Assembly: GCF_033439725.1 (NCBI RefSeq)
Contig: NW_026944383.1
Span: 7,378,001 to 7,442,000 of the forward strand
DNA length: 64,000 nucleotides
From: Neurospora tetraspora
Lineage: Eukaryota > Ascomycota > Sordariomycetes > Sordariales > Sordariaceae
Reading direction: 5' to 3'
The position numbers were made by a program, and so were the translations under genes. Shown here in pieces: positions 23,051 through 33,875 of this stretch (the first letter of the stretch is position 1; each line of letters starts with the position of its first letter). The notes under the pieces were generated by a model, which worked only from the letters and a program-made list of their open reading frames with translations, ran no database searches and was not told the DNA's origin.

Positions 23051-24612
23051 GACGGATCAAACGTATTCGATGAGAGATAGGGATTGGAGATGGAGTATCA
23101 AAATTGTTACCTACTTTGGCATATTGATGGGTGTATCTCAGCTTATAGCACGTCAGCTGCCGATCACTTCCCAGTGCCGTCATGATGTCTTGTTGCTAGA
23201 GACCGCCGTGCTTACTGGCCTCCAATTCGGACCATTCAGCCGCGGTGAGCAACCGAACATAAACACTACCGGCGATAAGGGTTGGTGGCATGTTTTTGCA
23301 ACAATCTCGACTGTTACCAGGCTTGTAGTAACCACTTTACAGCACTCGTTCCTGCTTGAAGCTTTGGTGATGGTCCGATCTCATTCCCGAGGAACGGTGC
23401 TCCCAAACAGCCGCATGGGAACTTGTGTCTCCCGAACTGTTGCTTGGACCGGATGTTCCTTTCTACTGCTTGGCCATGTTTTGATAACCTTGATCGGCGA
23501 GTTGTGCGGCTCGAGTGGTCGGTATAGCTTCCAGAACGGACAGGAGCCGTGTGGTACTGAGAGAGACCGGACTCTATTCCAGGCAGAATTGTGCCAAGCC
23601 GGGAGTGTCCGTTTGATAGAGCTGTCCTCGGTGACTCGTCTGGCGCATAGGGCTTGTTCACTCCATGAAGGGACCCTGATTTCTGCACGGTCTTTATGTA
23701 AACCCTCCGGCCTCCGACGAGACTCGAGTCACAGGGAGAGGAAGATCATTCCGATATCGCTCATGGTGTGGACGGCTGTATTAGCAGATTGTTTTCCCTT
23801 TCTAGCGTACTACCACTGCGGCGGCATCATAAATGGAACATCACCCCCATGCGCCTTCGTGTGTATTTCGCATTCTGAGCATTTGCCGGATAGGGACCCG
23901 AAGACTATGTGTCTCAGGTCAGCAAATCCCATGCCAAATATCGATTGCCGCCATCGATTGCCGTGCTCCCGCTCCCGTCTTTCTGTGTCGCGGGGCTGAC
24001 TCAGAAACGCCGTGCGACCACAACAAAGACAGCAACATGTCTTGGATTGGTTGGATTTCATCCTTTTGTGAAACGGGTCGAGCTTCGGCTATCGCGCAAG
24101 GAGGGACAAGGGACTTTTGTACGGCACGGGTCGGAGATCTTGGTCACATTGTTGACGGCTGATTCGATTGGAGACGGTTCGAAGGATGAAGTTGGAAAAA
24201 GCATCAGGACCCTGTTTTTAGTGGCAGCACTAACAATTAAGCCTGTGGCTAGCACTGCAACGGTCCCCTGTTGATCAAAAGCTTGGTGGGGTGGTGGGGT
24301 AGTTGTCTATGCACGCATGCGCATATCCGTTATAAGAATATCTCCCGCGGGGCCGTCTTCAACAACCAACACAATGACGGGAACACCCATCTGAGACAAA
24401 GAAACAACTCCTCACAAGAACCAGGTATTAGAGCCCCAATACTTCCAACACGCTCGGTTCCTGGCCAATGGTCTCACCGAACAAGGTGAACAACAGTGTT
24501 GAGCGGCAACCGGCGATATTTTGACCGTGAATGCATTCCCACCGGCAAGGTGAACTGACCATGATTTACAGCAAGACGCCGAACTAACCTCCATCCCTCA
24601 GAACTTGGGACA
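23051..24612. other. intergenic, srdH 5' region and srdG 3' region
   Basis: A 1.56-kb gap. The longest ORF (plus strand, 23031-23999) overlaps the srdH start and resembles no protein, so I treat it as non-coding. The srdH promoter must lie at its left end. Confidence 0.4.
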
Positions 24613-25713
24613 TCACAGAAACTGCTCCAAGAACTCTCCAATAAGCTTGTTGACCTCCTTAGGAGTGTGAATCAAGACCCAATGCGACGCCTCAGGAATT
24701 ACCTCCTTCCTCAACCCCTTAGCAAAGTACTTCTCCATGCCATCAGTCAGTTCTGGCGGCAACGCAGGATCATGGCCAACCATGACAATCATGGCAGGAA
24801 CCTGGAACTGCCAGCATGCGTACTTCTCAGCCAGCGGTAGCTCATCCTCCAAGTTGATCTCGCGTGTGCGATACCAGTTCATCGGCCCTTGAAGCCCATT
24901 GCGCGAGTACTCCTCGACTATGCCCAGATACCAGTTAGCCATCACCAATTCTGACATACCAAAATCAATCGAAATGGAAAAAGGAGGCAACCTACCGTAA
25001 AAGTCCATAACCTCCTCCCCCACCAACGGCGACCCCCCCACCTCCTCCAGCCCCTCATCCAAATCCAACCCCTTCCACGGATCAAAAGCCATCACCCCCT
25101 CCTTCGTCACCCCCCCAAACATGGCATTCAACCACCCCCTCAACCTCTCCTTACTCCCCCCCACCACCTCTTCCACTTCCCCCCCTGCATTCTGCAACTG
25201 ATACCCCAACTCCGGATGCTCTCTTACATGCTCCTCCAAGCTCGTCTCTTTCCCCTCCTCCGGCGGGCTGTAAGGAATACAAAACGCAAAAACCCCTTTA
25301 ATCAGCTCAGGGTGGTAAATAGCCAGTCTCCAACCCAGGAAAGCGCCCCAGTCGTGGGTTCCCAGTAGAACTGGTCCAGAGGGGTTGACTTCGCGGATGG
25401 TGTGTGCCAGGTGAGAAGAGAGTTTTTTCAGGGAGTATTCGGCAGGCGAAGAGGGGGCGGAGGTGAGGCCGTAGCCGAGCATGTCGGGGATGATGACGCG
25501 GAGGCCGAGAGACAAAAGAAAGGGGATTTGGTAGCGCCAGCCGAGGGAGAGGTCGGGCCAGCCGTGGAGGAGGAGGACGGTGGCTTTTGGTGGGGAGGAG
25601 GCTGAGTCGGCGGGGTTGGCGAGGAGGTAGTGGTAGGTTAGGGAGGTGGAGGGGATGGTGGTGAAGTGGTGGGTGACCCGGGGGTCGGTGGGGGTGAGGG
25701 CGTCTGGGGTCAT
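24613..25713 (-). CDS. srdG: epoxide hydrolase (alpha/beta-hydrolase fold)
   Basis: Model: complement(join(24613..24917,24996..25713)), 340 aa, starting at the ATG at 25713; the frame is open upstream to 25911, but that extension does not fit the family. The 78-bp intron is a multiple of three and open; removing it (branch GCTAAC) restores the family block DFYVEEYSRNGLQGPMNWYR. The oxyanion-hole motif is HGWP (50-53) and the nucleophile elbow is THDWG with Asp121. The cap-domain tyrosines lie in WYR, with the acid in GHDPALP and the base His in ASHWV near the C-terminus. The enzyme opens an epoxide to a vicinal diol, and SrdG is described as doing this stereoselectively to give sordarial. It is probably cytosolic. 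Confidence 0.88.
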   Translation of the reverse strand: MTPDALTPTDPRVTHHFTTIPSTSLTYHYLLANPADSASSPPKATVLLLHGWPDLSLGWRYQIPFLLSLGLRVIIPDMLGYGLTSAPSSPAEYSLKKLSSHLAHTIREVNPSGPVLLGTHDWGAFLGWRLAIYHPELIKGVFAFCIPYSPPEEGKETSLEEHVREHPELGYQLQNAGGEVEEVVGGSKERLRGWLNAMFGGVTKEGVMAFDPWKGLDLDEGLEEVGGSPLVGEEVMDFYGRLPPFSISIDFGMSELVMANWYLGIVEEYSRNGLQGPMNWYRTREINLEDELPLAEKYACWQFQVPAMIVMVGHDPALPPELTDGMEKYFAKGLRKEVIPEASHWVLIHTPKEVNKLIGEFLEQFL

Positions 25714-26277
25714 GATGTTTCTGGAGATCGGCAGGGAGACAAGAGATGGAATGAAAGCTGACAGAAGAAAGAGTAAACGAGAGGCGGATATGGCGGGATT
25801 GTGCTGCCTTATACTTACAGAAGGTATAAATATCACATCGGAGCAATTTGTCAAGCTGTCAGTCGGAGGGTTATTTGCTGCACAACATAGCTTGTTGGTG
25901 TCGACTCTCAATGCTGTGTATGTGTATGTGTACTCTCACGGCTCATCGGGGGTCAGTGTCAGCACAGGATGACATCGCTGACAAGTTCCGTCTCGTCTCG
26001 AGAAAAACCCAAGTTCAATGGGCTTAGATCTGACATTCAGAGATGGCATGACTTGTCCCTGCCAGCATTGAGTTGACCCTCTTAGCCGGTCACTTAACCT
26101 CTGTTTCGCACCTCTGTTGGCGTGTAATTTAGCATATGACAAGGACCCAGGGACATTTGTGCGCGTACGTATAATCGGTGGAATTTGAATATCTAGATCT
26201 CTATTGTATATGACCGAACAAACAATCTCTGATTTGGCTGCTCCTTAACAACTCAGCGCCATCCATCGACGCTCTTT
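25714..26277. promoter_or_regulatory. srdG upstream region
   Basis: It lies between the srdG start and the srdF stop; both genes read leftward. It contains TGTATGTGTATGTGTA at about 25917 and a CGGAGG at 25864-25869. No gene. Confidence 0.4.
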
Positions 26278-27182
26278 TTACCATGGCACCTCAGTACCAT
26301 CAACAGCATTGTAGAACTTGCCATTGGACTCCTTAGTGAGACCGTCGACCTACACACGGGAATTTGACGTCAGCAAAACAAACTCAATACCTCCCACAGG
26401 ACAGAAAGCTCAAACTCACCAGCTTAACAACACCCGCCGCACTATCCTCCACCGTAACCGGCGCCTTATCGCCCAACCCCACCTTCTGCGCAACCCAATT
26501 CCCTGGTCCAGTCTGGACCAAACCCGGGTGCAGCGCAATGGTAGTCAACCACTCCTTCTGGCTGCTCGCAATAGCAGCAGTAAGCCAGTTCAACGCCGCC
26601 TTCGCGCCTCCATACGCCGGCAAGATCCAGGCTGCCAGCGCATCAACCAGCCCAATACTTCCAGCCGTAGTCGACACGCTCGCCCACTTGGGCTCTGTCC
26701 CCTTCTTCAGCAGCGGCAAAATCGCCTGGAAGAGGAGCAAAGGGCCGATGGCGTTGATGTGGTAGTTCTCCAACATGTCCTTGGTGTCGACTTCCTCGAT
26801 GGGAACGGTGGAGGGCATGGCGCCCGCGTTGGCGATGGCGATGTCGATGTGGTCGATTCCTTGGGCGCGGATGGCCTCGACGGCGGCGGCGGGGTCGGTG
26901 GAGGAGGTGGATTCGATGTGCACGAGCAGGAGCTTGGAGCCGGGGGCCGTGGGAGAGGCCTTGAGCTCGGCGACGGAGGGCGTGGAGAGGTCGCGGACGG
27001 AGCCGATGACGGTGTGGTTGGGGCGGGAGAGGTAGAGCTTGGCGATGCCGGCGCCGATGCCTGAGGAGGGTTTTGCGTTAGTTTTTGCTAAGGGGTGGGA
27101 AGGGGGGTTGAAGGGAGAGTTTGAGAGACGTACCCTTGCCTACACCACTGATGAAGACGACGGTGGAATCTGTCACGGCCAT
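26278..27182 (-). CDS. srdF: short-chain dehydrogenase/reductase
   Basis: Model: complement(join(26278..26349,26420..27060,27134..27182)), 253 aa. The 16-codon first exon was found from the MAVTDSTVVFISGVGKG reading and joins exactly to GIGAGIAKLYLSRP, giving the Rossmann motif GVGKGIG at residues 13-19. ANAG replaces the usual NNAG. The catalytic Ser lies in VSTTAGS and YGGAK gives Tyr and Lys. This fits the classical SDR family, of the type that oxidises or reduces hydroxyl or keto groups with NAD(P)H. The last 23 codons come from a separate exon after a GTGAGT intron. The symbol is by gene order; its exact step is not known to me. Confidence 0.8.
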
Positions 27183-28444
27183 GGTAATGTACGGTTCTTG
27201 GTGGATTTGGTAGTTGTTCTAGGATAGTGCTGTTCGAAGAGGATGGAGGTTGAGCTGTAGAAGCAACGTTGTTTGTAACCACGGAGCCTTTTAAAGGGTT
27301 ACAGAGAGTAGTGATACTGCGTATTTGTCATTCCATGGAGGAGCTGGCTGACCAAGCTGCTTGCTTTCCCTCGTGGTCAGCCATCACGATGTCTCGAAAT
27401 GACGACGACGTGGGTGGGCAGGACACGATGCGGCGTCGTGCTGGGCCGCCAGTGCGACCACATAGTGCCTGGATGTGGATGGAATCATTTGGCGACAGGG
27501 CGATTGATCTTTGTCTTCATTGAGAAATATTGTACCAGCCTTGGAAGGCAGACAAGCCATGTACTGGGCGCGTTGCGTAACGTGAACCGGAGAGTTTTTG
27601 GAACTTTGATGGTGGTGATGCAAATGGAAGATGAAGAGCGGCGGTCTGTCTTACAGGCTCTACAGCGGCTGGTTCAGCAGACAACAGCGACTGCAATCCA
27701 TGGATGTCGGGTAGGCTGCCCGCAAGGTACCCTTGCCTTCATCTCTGATTGGTTCAAACACCCTGGCCGCTGCCGAAACGGGCAAAAAGTCTTGTAGTCA
27801 CCGGATTGGACCCACTTCTTTGCAGACGGGACGAACGAGTGTTGACGATCGATACTGAACGAGCTTCCCCTACCACCTCCCGTTTACTCCAGCCGTGGAT
27901 GTCCCTGATGCCGTGTCGATACGAGTCTCTCACCCAGTTTCACACGTAACCGCCGTGGTTAACTATCCGGAAGCTCACACTCGATTCTGCGAGGCCCAGC
28001 TAGTTCCCAGAACAACGCCGGGCTCTTGTTCCGTGCATGCTGATGGCACTTGTCCCCCGAGCGATGCCAGACATTGCAACACCCAGGCTTCGAACAAAGT
28101 GTTGCTTACACACCGAAGACTCCGACAGATATCTCTACCTCTCGTGCTGACTAGCTGCTCTCTAGATATCACCATGCAAGGATCTTGAGACTCCCTATCG
28201 TTTCCCGGTCTGAGGCATCACCTGAGGTATCACCATTATCCCCTCGGAAGATTCGAACTTATGATCATTACCGTGCCATCGACTCCCATAATGTCTACGG
28301 ATGGATTCATAACATGATTGTGAGAATACAAGAGCACTTCTGAGAATCATGTTCACTCATTCTTACCCCCCTTCTCCCCTCCATCATTCTCCCACCACCG
28401 CTCGCTCGTCACTCAGCACACGACGATCATCCCTGAGCAAGTCA
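27183..28444. promoter_or_regulatory. divergent promoter region srdF / srdE
   Basis: 1.26 kb upstream of both start codons. ORFs here overlap in several frames without protein-like features. Confidence 0.4.
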
Positions 28445-29626
28445 ATGATGGTGCCTCAACGACAGAAGTTTGCCCTAATTACAGGGTGCGGTGCCGGTGG
28501 CATCGGGGAGGCCCTCATCCTCGAGTACCAGCGCCGCGGCATCCACCCCATCGCCACTCTTCTCCCCTTCGAGTCGAGCGAGCATCTTGACAAAGCCGGG
28601 ATTACTTGGCTCAAACTGGATGTTACCAACGAGGAGTCTGTTGTTCAGTTGAAGAAGGATGTTTCTGAGTTGACCAAGGGGCGTTTGGATTTCCTCGTTA
28701 ACAATGCGTAAGTTTTTATGCCGTTGAAAATGGAGATGACGGCCAAGCCCACAGACTGACTTGTTGTGGATTGCAGTGGCATTTGCTACACTATGACAGC
28801 CATTGACACGGACGTCAAGTCTGTTCAACGCATGTTCGATGTCAACCTCTTTGGACCGATGCGGATGGTACATCATTTCCATGATATGCTGATTACGTCG
28901 TCTGGGATCATCGTCAACATTGGTTCCATTGGCGGCATTGTGCCTTTTGTCTACGGATGTAAGTGTTCCTTCTTCTCATAGACAGGTAAAGATTATGGCT
29001 AAACTTAACAACAGCATCCTACAATGCATCCAAGGCCGCTCTTGCGCACTGGGGCAACAGCTTGCGCGTAGAGCTGGCACCGCTCGGCGTTAGGGTTCTA
29101 GTAGTAAGTTATGAGCAACACGACCAAATCTTGTCAAATATGTCCGCTCACAGTTCTGCCATTACAGATCATCTCCGGAGAAGTTGGCACCAACATCCTC
29201 AAGAACGACCACGGAAGGTCCCTACCCGAAGGTTCATACTACTCACCAATGGCCGAGGAGTTCAAGAACCACGTCCACAGGACGCCCGGTAAGCCCCCTC
29301 CACACATCATGTACTCCATGCTGCAGCCTTCTAACAGTAACTACCAAGATGCTGCCACCGATCGCTTTGTCTACGCCAAGAACGTCGTCGGCGAGTCCCT
29401 CAAGAAGTCCCCTACCACTTGGTTCTGGACAGGAAGCTATTCGGGCGTTATTCGCTTCTTGCATACCTTCTTTCCGAAAACGATATTTGTACGTGTTCCG
29501 GAATGCCAATCTGATTGGGGGATTTTGCTGACTGGTCATTTATAGGATCGCTGGTTCTCGAGCATGTTCAACCTGGCTAAGCTGAAGGAAGCGCATGATG
29601 CGGCAATGAAGAAGAAGGTGGATTGA
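28445..29626 (+). CDS. srdE: short-chain dehydrogenase/reductase, Ayr1-like
   Basis: Model: join(28445..28707,28777..28958,29015..29103,29168..29288,29349..29488,29546..29626), six exons, 291 aa, the most intron-rich gene here. The start is one of two adjacent ATGs before the Rossmann motif ITGCGAGGIG; the frame extends upstream to 28349, but that part is Ser/Thr/Pro-rich and unlikely. NNAG is split by intron 1. The catalytic Ser lies in GSIGGIV, with SYNASKAA for Tyr and Lys. The C-terminal half resembles 1-acyl-DHAP reductase-type SDRs (GEVGTNI, hydrophobic FWTGSYSGVIRFLHTFFP). Intron 4 is 60 bp and open, hence easy to miss. SrdE is one of the oxidoreductases credited with the oxidation that lets the polyketide aldehyde close to the salicylaldehyde ring. 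Confidence 0.83.
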
Positions 29627-30495
29627 CTGTAACCCTTTTCTTTGCCGCTAGAATTCCTGGTAACCCAGGGTGTTGATTTTTGGGATATTGGTGGTCATGG
29701 GTCTTGTTTAGTGCGTGCTAGGACGTCGAATTCAGCTTCAGATCAAATGCATCATTGAGAAAGAATGAAAGTATTCCAGATCGTGCTCCAACAATCCCGC
29801 TATCCCGCCCCATCTTCAGTTCCAATTACTAAAGTTTCTGTTCCCACTTTGTGCATATCCAAAAAAGTGTCCTGGTGTTGGTCAAAAGGAGGGGCATATT
29901 CCATTATATCCCCCCTTTTTCGACGCATTCCATCCTAGGAGCAGCCAAGGTTTCTAACTCCCAACAGTTCGGAAAACGGTGAGTGAGGTCTACGATTTCA
30001 AAACCATTTTAGGGGACCGAAAAAAACAATGAAAGTAAAAAGCAAAATGAAAAAAAAAAAATATTTCACCATTCAGAGAAGACCCCAAAAAAAGATGACT
30101 ACAATGGCAGAAAACATGCTCTTTGGAAATTTTGCTCGCACAAGAAGCTTTCCACTACAGTCCAATGCTGGTTTGTTTGCTAGCTTGGTACTCCTGGTAT
30201 ATTGGAAGATATCCATCCCGAATTGTCCTAAACCTCTTAAGGACACATTGAATAGCTAAGCACGGATCGAAAAGGCATTAATAAGATTCAATATCACATA
30301 TTGAACTTCGGAAAGAGCATATTCAAGGTAAGATTACGCTTTAATCATGAAACCGAACGAATCAATTAGACATAAAAACACCTAGGGAAGTTGATCCGAG
30401 GTCTTGAGCTAACAATTAAACCAGGGTTGGAGTGTATTCTCAAATTTCAACATTCTCACGCAAAACCCGTACTATCAAAGACAGAAGGCACCAAT
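29627..30495. other. intergenic between convergent srdE and srdD
   Basis: Moderately A+T-rich 870 bp with an A11 run near 30051; no gene is recognised. It should hold both 3' UTRs. Confidence 0.45.
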
Positions 30496-31195
30496 CTACC
30501 GCCCCTCATAATGCTCCTTCAAACTCCCCAAATACCCCTCAACCTTCTCCCCCCTCGCATCCACCACCTCCTTACAATCCAGCAACACCCACATCACCCT
30601 CCCCGGCAGCGTTCCGTTCCCCGTGACATTCACCCACTTATGCGCCGTCGCTCTCTGCACGCTCACATCCCCCTGGCGCATGATCCGCTTCTCGCCCGAA
30701 TCCAGAATCAACTCAAACACGCCCTCAACAATAATACCGTAGTCAATCGTCATGGCCCGGTGGAGGGGGGACTCGACGCCGGGGCCGAAGTCGATCATCC
30801 GGACTATGGAGCCGGATTTGTAGTGGAAGGGGGGCTTTTTTGGGGGCGTTTTAGTATGTACTGGTTCACAAGGGAGGGAGGGTTGGAAGATGCGCCGGGG
30901 AAGAAAAGGAAGGAAAGGAAGGGAAATAGAGAGAAAAACAGACCTCCTCCCCCCTAGCCTTCTGGATATCGACATTGTTGTTGAGATCAACCGGGGTCTC
31001 CTGAGTGGAGTAGAGCAGGTTGGAGATGGCTTGGTTCTGGACCATGAAGCGGTGGTGGTCGCCGTGGTCGGAGTGCAGGAAGACGGATTCGCCTCGGTCG
31101 TTGAGGCCGGTGATGTGCCGGACGATTTGGCGGAGGCCGGGGGCGGGGAAGGATTCGACGTAGTAGCCGTTGGGGTTATTGTTGGGAGGTGCCAT
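30496..31195 (-). CDS. srdD: cupin-domain protein (first of a pair)
   Basis: Model: complement(join(30496..30834,30944..31195)), 196 aa. The donor GTCTGT is weak; the branch site TACTAAA and acceptor AAAAAAG are clear, and the intron sits where the paralogous cupin at 33228 has one. The N-terminal half carries SFPAPGLRQIVRHITG and HSDHGDHHRFM. The cupin barrel has LHRAM (motif 1) and GDVSVQRATAHKW (motif 2), so a metal site of unusual make-up is possible. It shares family, length and exon layout with srdB. SrdC, SrdD and SrdE together convert the released polyketide aldehyde to the aromatic product; the chemistry of the cupin in that step is unclear. It is read leftward, upstream of srdC's 3' end. 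Confidence 0.82.
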
Positions 31196-31560
31196 TGTGA
31201 ATGGGGGGCGAGGGAGGAATGATGATAGGTGGAAGCGTTGGAACTGTATGAGGAAGCTGTGGGAGGTGTGATGTTTGATGAATCAGGAGATAATGCTGTG
31301 GAGGAATATGTGTTGAGATCTCTTTATGAAGTTCTTGGGGATGTGGTATGATGACCTGATGTTGTTAAGTTAAAGATGTTTGTCACCGAGAAGACGAATT
31401 ATCGGGGGTTATGGGCTTTCGAGGTTGTAGTGAGCCTAGAACCGAGAGACAAATCCTCCGTACACAACAAGATTTTGCTCGCCCATAAGATCTGATCGTA
31501 CCAATTCGCAATTTCTATGAGAGTACACCCTTGATCAACCTCCGGAATATCAGATCCCAA
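31196..31560. promoter_or_regulatory. srdD upstream region
   Basis: 365 bp between the srdD start and the srdC stop. It contains the 10-mer TCCTCCGTAC at 31454-31463, also found 244 bp upstream of srdA. Confidence 0.4.
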
Positions 31561-32619
31561 TCAAACATGAGCAGCAAGCGTGGTGCCCCCATCCAAAATC
31601 ATGTTGCACCCCGTAGCATAGCTCGCCCTCGGACTAGACAGAAACATGACCGCATCGGCAACTTCCTCGGCCAGCGCAATCCTTCCGAGCGGAACGGCTT
31701 TCTGGATCATCTCTCCGAGTTCGGGAATATCATCCATCGCCTTGCGAATCATAGGGGTATCGACCCACGACGGACACACGCTATTGACACGGATGCCATG
31801 TTTGGCGTTATCGAGTGCTATCGGTCAGAATATCGTCAGTAAAACACCGGAACGGACCCTTTCTGCTACCCCACCACTAAGCAGGCACGGTAGTTTATGT
31901 AACCCAACTCCAACTCATGGAACCCAACAACTTACCAGCATTCTTGGTAACACCATTAACTGCATGCTTGGCAGCCGTGTACTGGACCATGCCTGGGGTA
32001 GCAACGAACCCCGATGCTGACCCTAGGTTGACGATGCTACCCCGTGAGACACCCCGCGCGGGAACGGCTTCGTCAACGGGAACGGGGTCTTGGGTCTTCA
32101 TGATGGCTGAGAGAACGCGGGTGACGAGGAAGGTGCCGGTTACGTTGACTTTGAACATCTTCTCAAACTCGGAGACGCTGGCTTCGGCGATTTCGTTGGC
32201 CAATTGCACTCCGACCTGTATCCGAGACGGGAGGTGTCAGTGTGGGCTGGTGATTGGGGGCTCATTGGTAGGGCTTACACCAGCGCTGTTGACAGCGTAG
32301 TCGATCCGACCTAGGATTTGGTGTGCATATGCGATGGCTTCATGAACCGATTCTTCCCTTGTGACATCAACGGCAACTGCTTCGGCCAAGAAGCTCGGAT
32401 GGGCAGCAAGAGATTTGCACTCTGCTGCCACGGCTGAAGCAGCTTCGAGGGTAAGATCCGCTACGATGATGCCTCGAGCACCATACCGGGCAAAGGCCAA
32501 TGCGCAAGCCTTGCCAATTCCGCTTGCTACAAGAAAAGTCAGTCAGTTGGAGATAGTGAGCAAGAGTAATTGATGAGGGAAGTACCTCCGATAACGAATG
32601 CCGAGCCAGTGAGATCCAT
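31561..32619 (-). CDS. srdC: short-chain dehydrogenase/reductase
   Basis: Model: complement(join(31561..31817,31936..32215,32279..32526,32586..32619)), 272 aa. The first exon codes only MDLTGSAFVIG plus one base and joins to ASGIGKACALAFARYG, giving the GGASGIG cofactor motif. NSAG precedes intron 2. The catalytic Ser lies in NLGSASGF and QYTAAKHAV gives Tyr and Lys. VCPSWVDTPM and the C-terminal ATGCNMILDGG are classical-SDR signatures, so the enzyme is NAD(P)-dependent and a soluble oligomer. It is one of the oxidoreductases assigned to oxidising a hydroxyl of the linear polyketide so that an intramolecular aldol can occur. It is divergent from srdB across 608 bp. Confidence 0.87.
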
Positions 32620-33227
32620 GTTCTCGTGTTGTAGCGATGTCTAGCTAGCAACAAAACCGAGTGTCATCCGCGCCGAAGGATACCATTTTATGCATCGGAG
32701 GGACGACAGTCGCTGAAGGTTACAGAACACCGGGAACACCGAGTGGCGGAATAAGCTAATGTCAGTCTCATGTTCTGCTTTTCCAGATCTCATCAATTGA
32801 GCTCGGCGCGGGTGTGAGATTGGAGGTGGGATTTTGATGCAGGTCAGCTTTGTGTAAGACGGAGATGGAGGCAATAACCGCCGGCGTTGCATCCCGGGAG
32901 TGACCCCCAATCCGACTAAGCAAATGTTAGTTTATCTAGCAAAAAGTCATTGTTCGTGGAAATGCCGTAGTGAGATTCCGTATTCGTGAACCGAACCCGA
33001 GATCGATGGCTGGAGCAATGCAATTGATCCGCGCTTGGGTATCGGGCGGTAGTTGACCGTCAAGAGCATGAGGAACCGGTAGATGAAACGGACTATAGGA
33101 TATGCAACAATCTTGATGATATAACTTCAGAGGTTGACTCTGTGCTTTTCTTCACCATCAACTCAAAACTTCCACCACTATCATCCCCTCTGCCCTGTCC
33201 ACCTACAAGTTTTACCTTTCCTTGAGA
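32620..33227. promoter_or_regulatory. divergent promoter region srdC / srdB
   Basis: 608 bp between two start codons. It contains CGGAGG at 32696-32701, 77 bp before the srdC ATG. No gene. Confidence 0.45.
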
Positions 33228-33875
33228 ATGTCCACCTCCGGCCCCATCACCGAGTTCCCCGCTCCCGGCCTTCGGGATCCCTTCCGCTACATCACCGGCC
33301 ACGACGCCGAAGGAAACGCCGTCTTCGTCCAAACCGACAACGGCGACCACCGGGCCGTCATGCTCGGCGGTGCCGCCGCGCAAAACATCCTCTACAGCGC
33401 TGGCTCCAACCCCATCGAGCTCACCGGCAACGTCGATCTCGAGTTCGCCAAGAACAGGGTTCGTCCTTCCCATTCGTCCCCCTTTTTCACCAGCAAAGAT
33501 ATTGACAAAAAACAGCCCTCCCTCCACATCCCCAACGGCGTCTGCGTCCGCATGATCGACTTCGCGCCCGGCTGCAAATCCAACATGCACCGGGCCCTCT
33601 GCATGGGCATCGGCACCGTGTGCGAAGGCGAGGTCGAGCTCACGCTCGGCAGCGGCGAGAAGCGCATCTTGAGGCCCGGTGATGTCTCGATCAACCGCGG
33701 CGCGATGCACCAGTGGCGCAACACGTCGGACGAGAAGCCGGCGAGGATGCTGTACACGCTGCTGGACATCAACCCGCTGATTGTCAATGGCAAGCAGCTG
33801 GACTTTGATATGGGGTATTTGATGAAAGAGTATGCGGAGTATGATGAGGGGAAGGGGGATAAGAAGGATGAGTAG
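33228..33875 (+). CDS. srdB: cupin-domain protein (second of a pair); epoxidising cupin
   Basis: Model: join(33228..33458,33516..33875), 196 aa. The 57-bp intron is open and a multiple of three; removal is supported by the same intron position and the flanking alignment in srdD, though without it a 215-aa protein is possible. The N-terminus EFPAPGLRDPFRYITG and TDNGDHRAVM match srdD. The cupin barrel has NMHRAL (His102) and GDVSINRGAMHQWRN (His142), with a single His in each motif rather than the canonical HxH. SrdB is described as the cupin oxidoreductase that selectively epoxidises the side-chain double bond before SrdG acts. It reads toward srdA, 2.3 kb away. Confidence 0.84.
   Translation: MSTSGPITEFPAPGLRDPFRYITGHDAEGNAVFVQTDNGDHRAVMLGGAAAQNILYSAGSNPIELTGNVDLEFAKNRVRPSHSSPFFTSKDIDKKQPSLHIPNGVCVRMIDFAPGCKSNMHRALCMGIGTVCEGEVELTLGSGEKRILRPGDVSINRGAMHQWRNTSDEKPARMLYTLLDINPLIVNGKQLDFDMGYLMKEYAEYDEGKGDKKDE

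Noticed and set aside
23031-23999. 322-codon plus-strand ORF upstream of srdH
   Set aside because: It overlaps the srdH start in antisense, has no recognisable motif, and its composition is not coding-like.
28236-28330. Second B-box-like sequence (AGTTCGAATCT on the minus strand)
   Set aside because: No acceptor or anticodon arm can be built around it.
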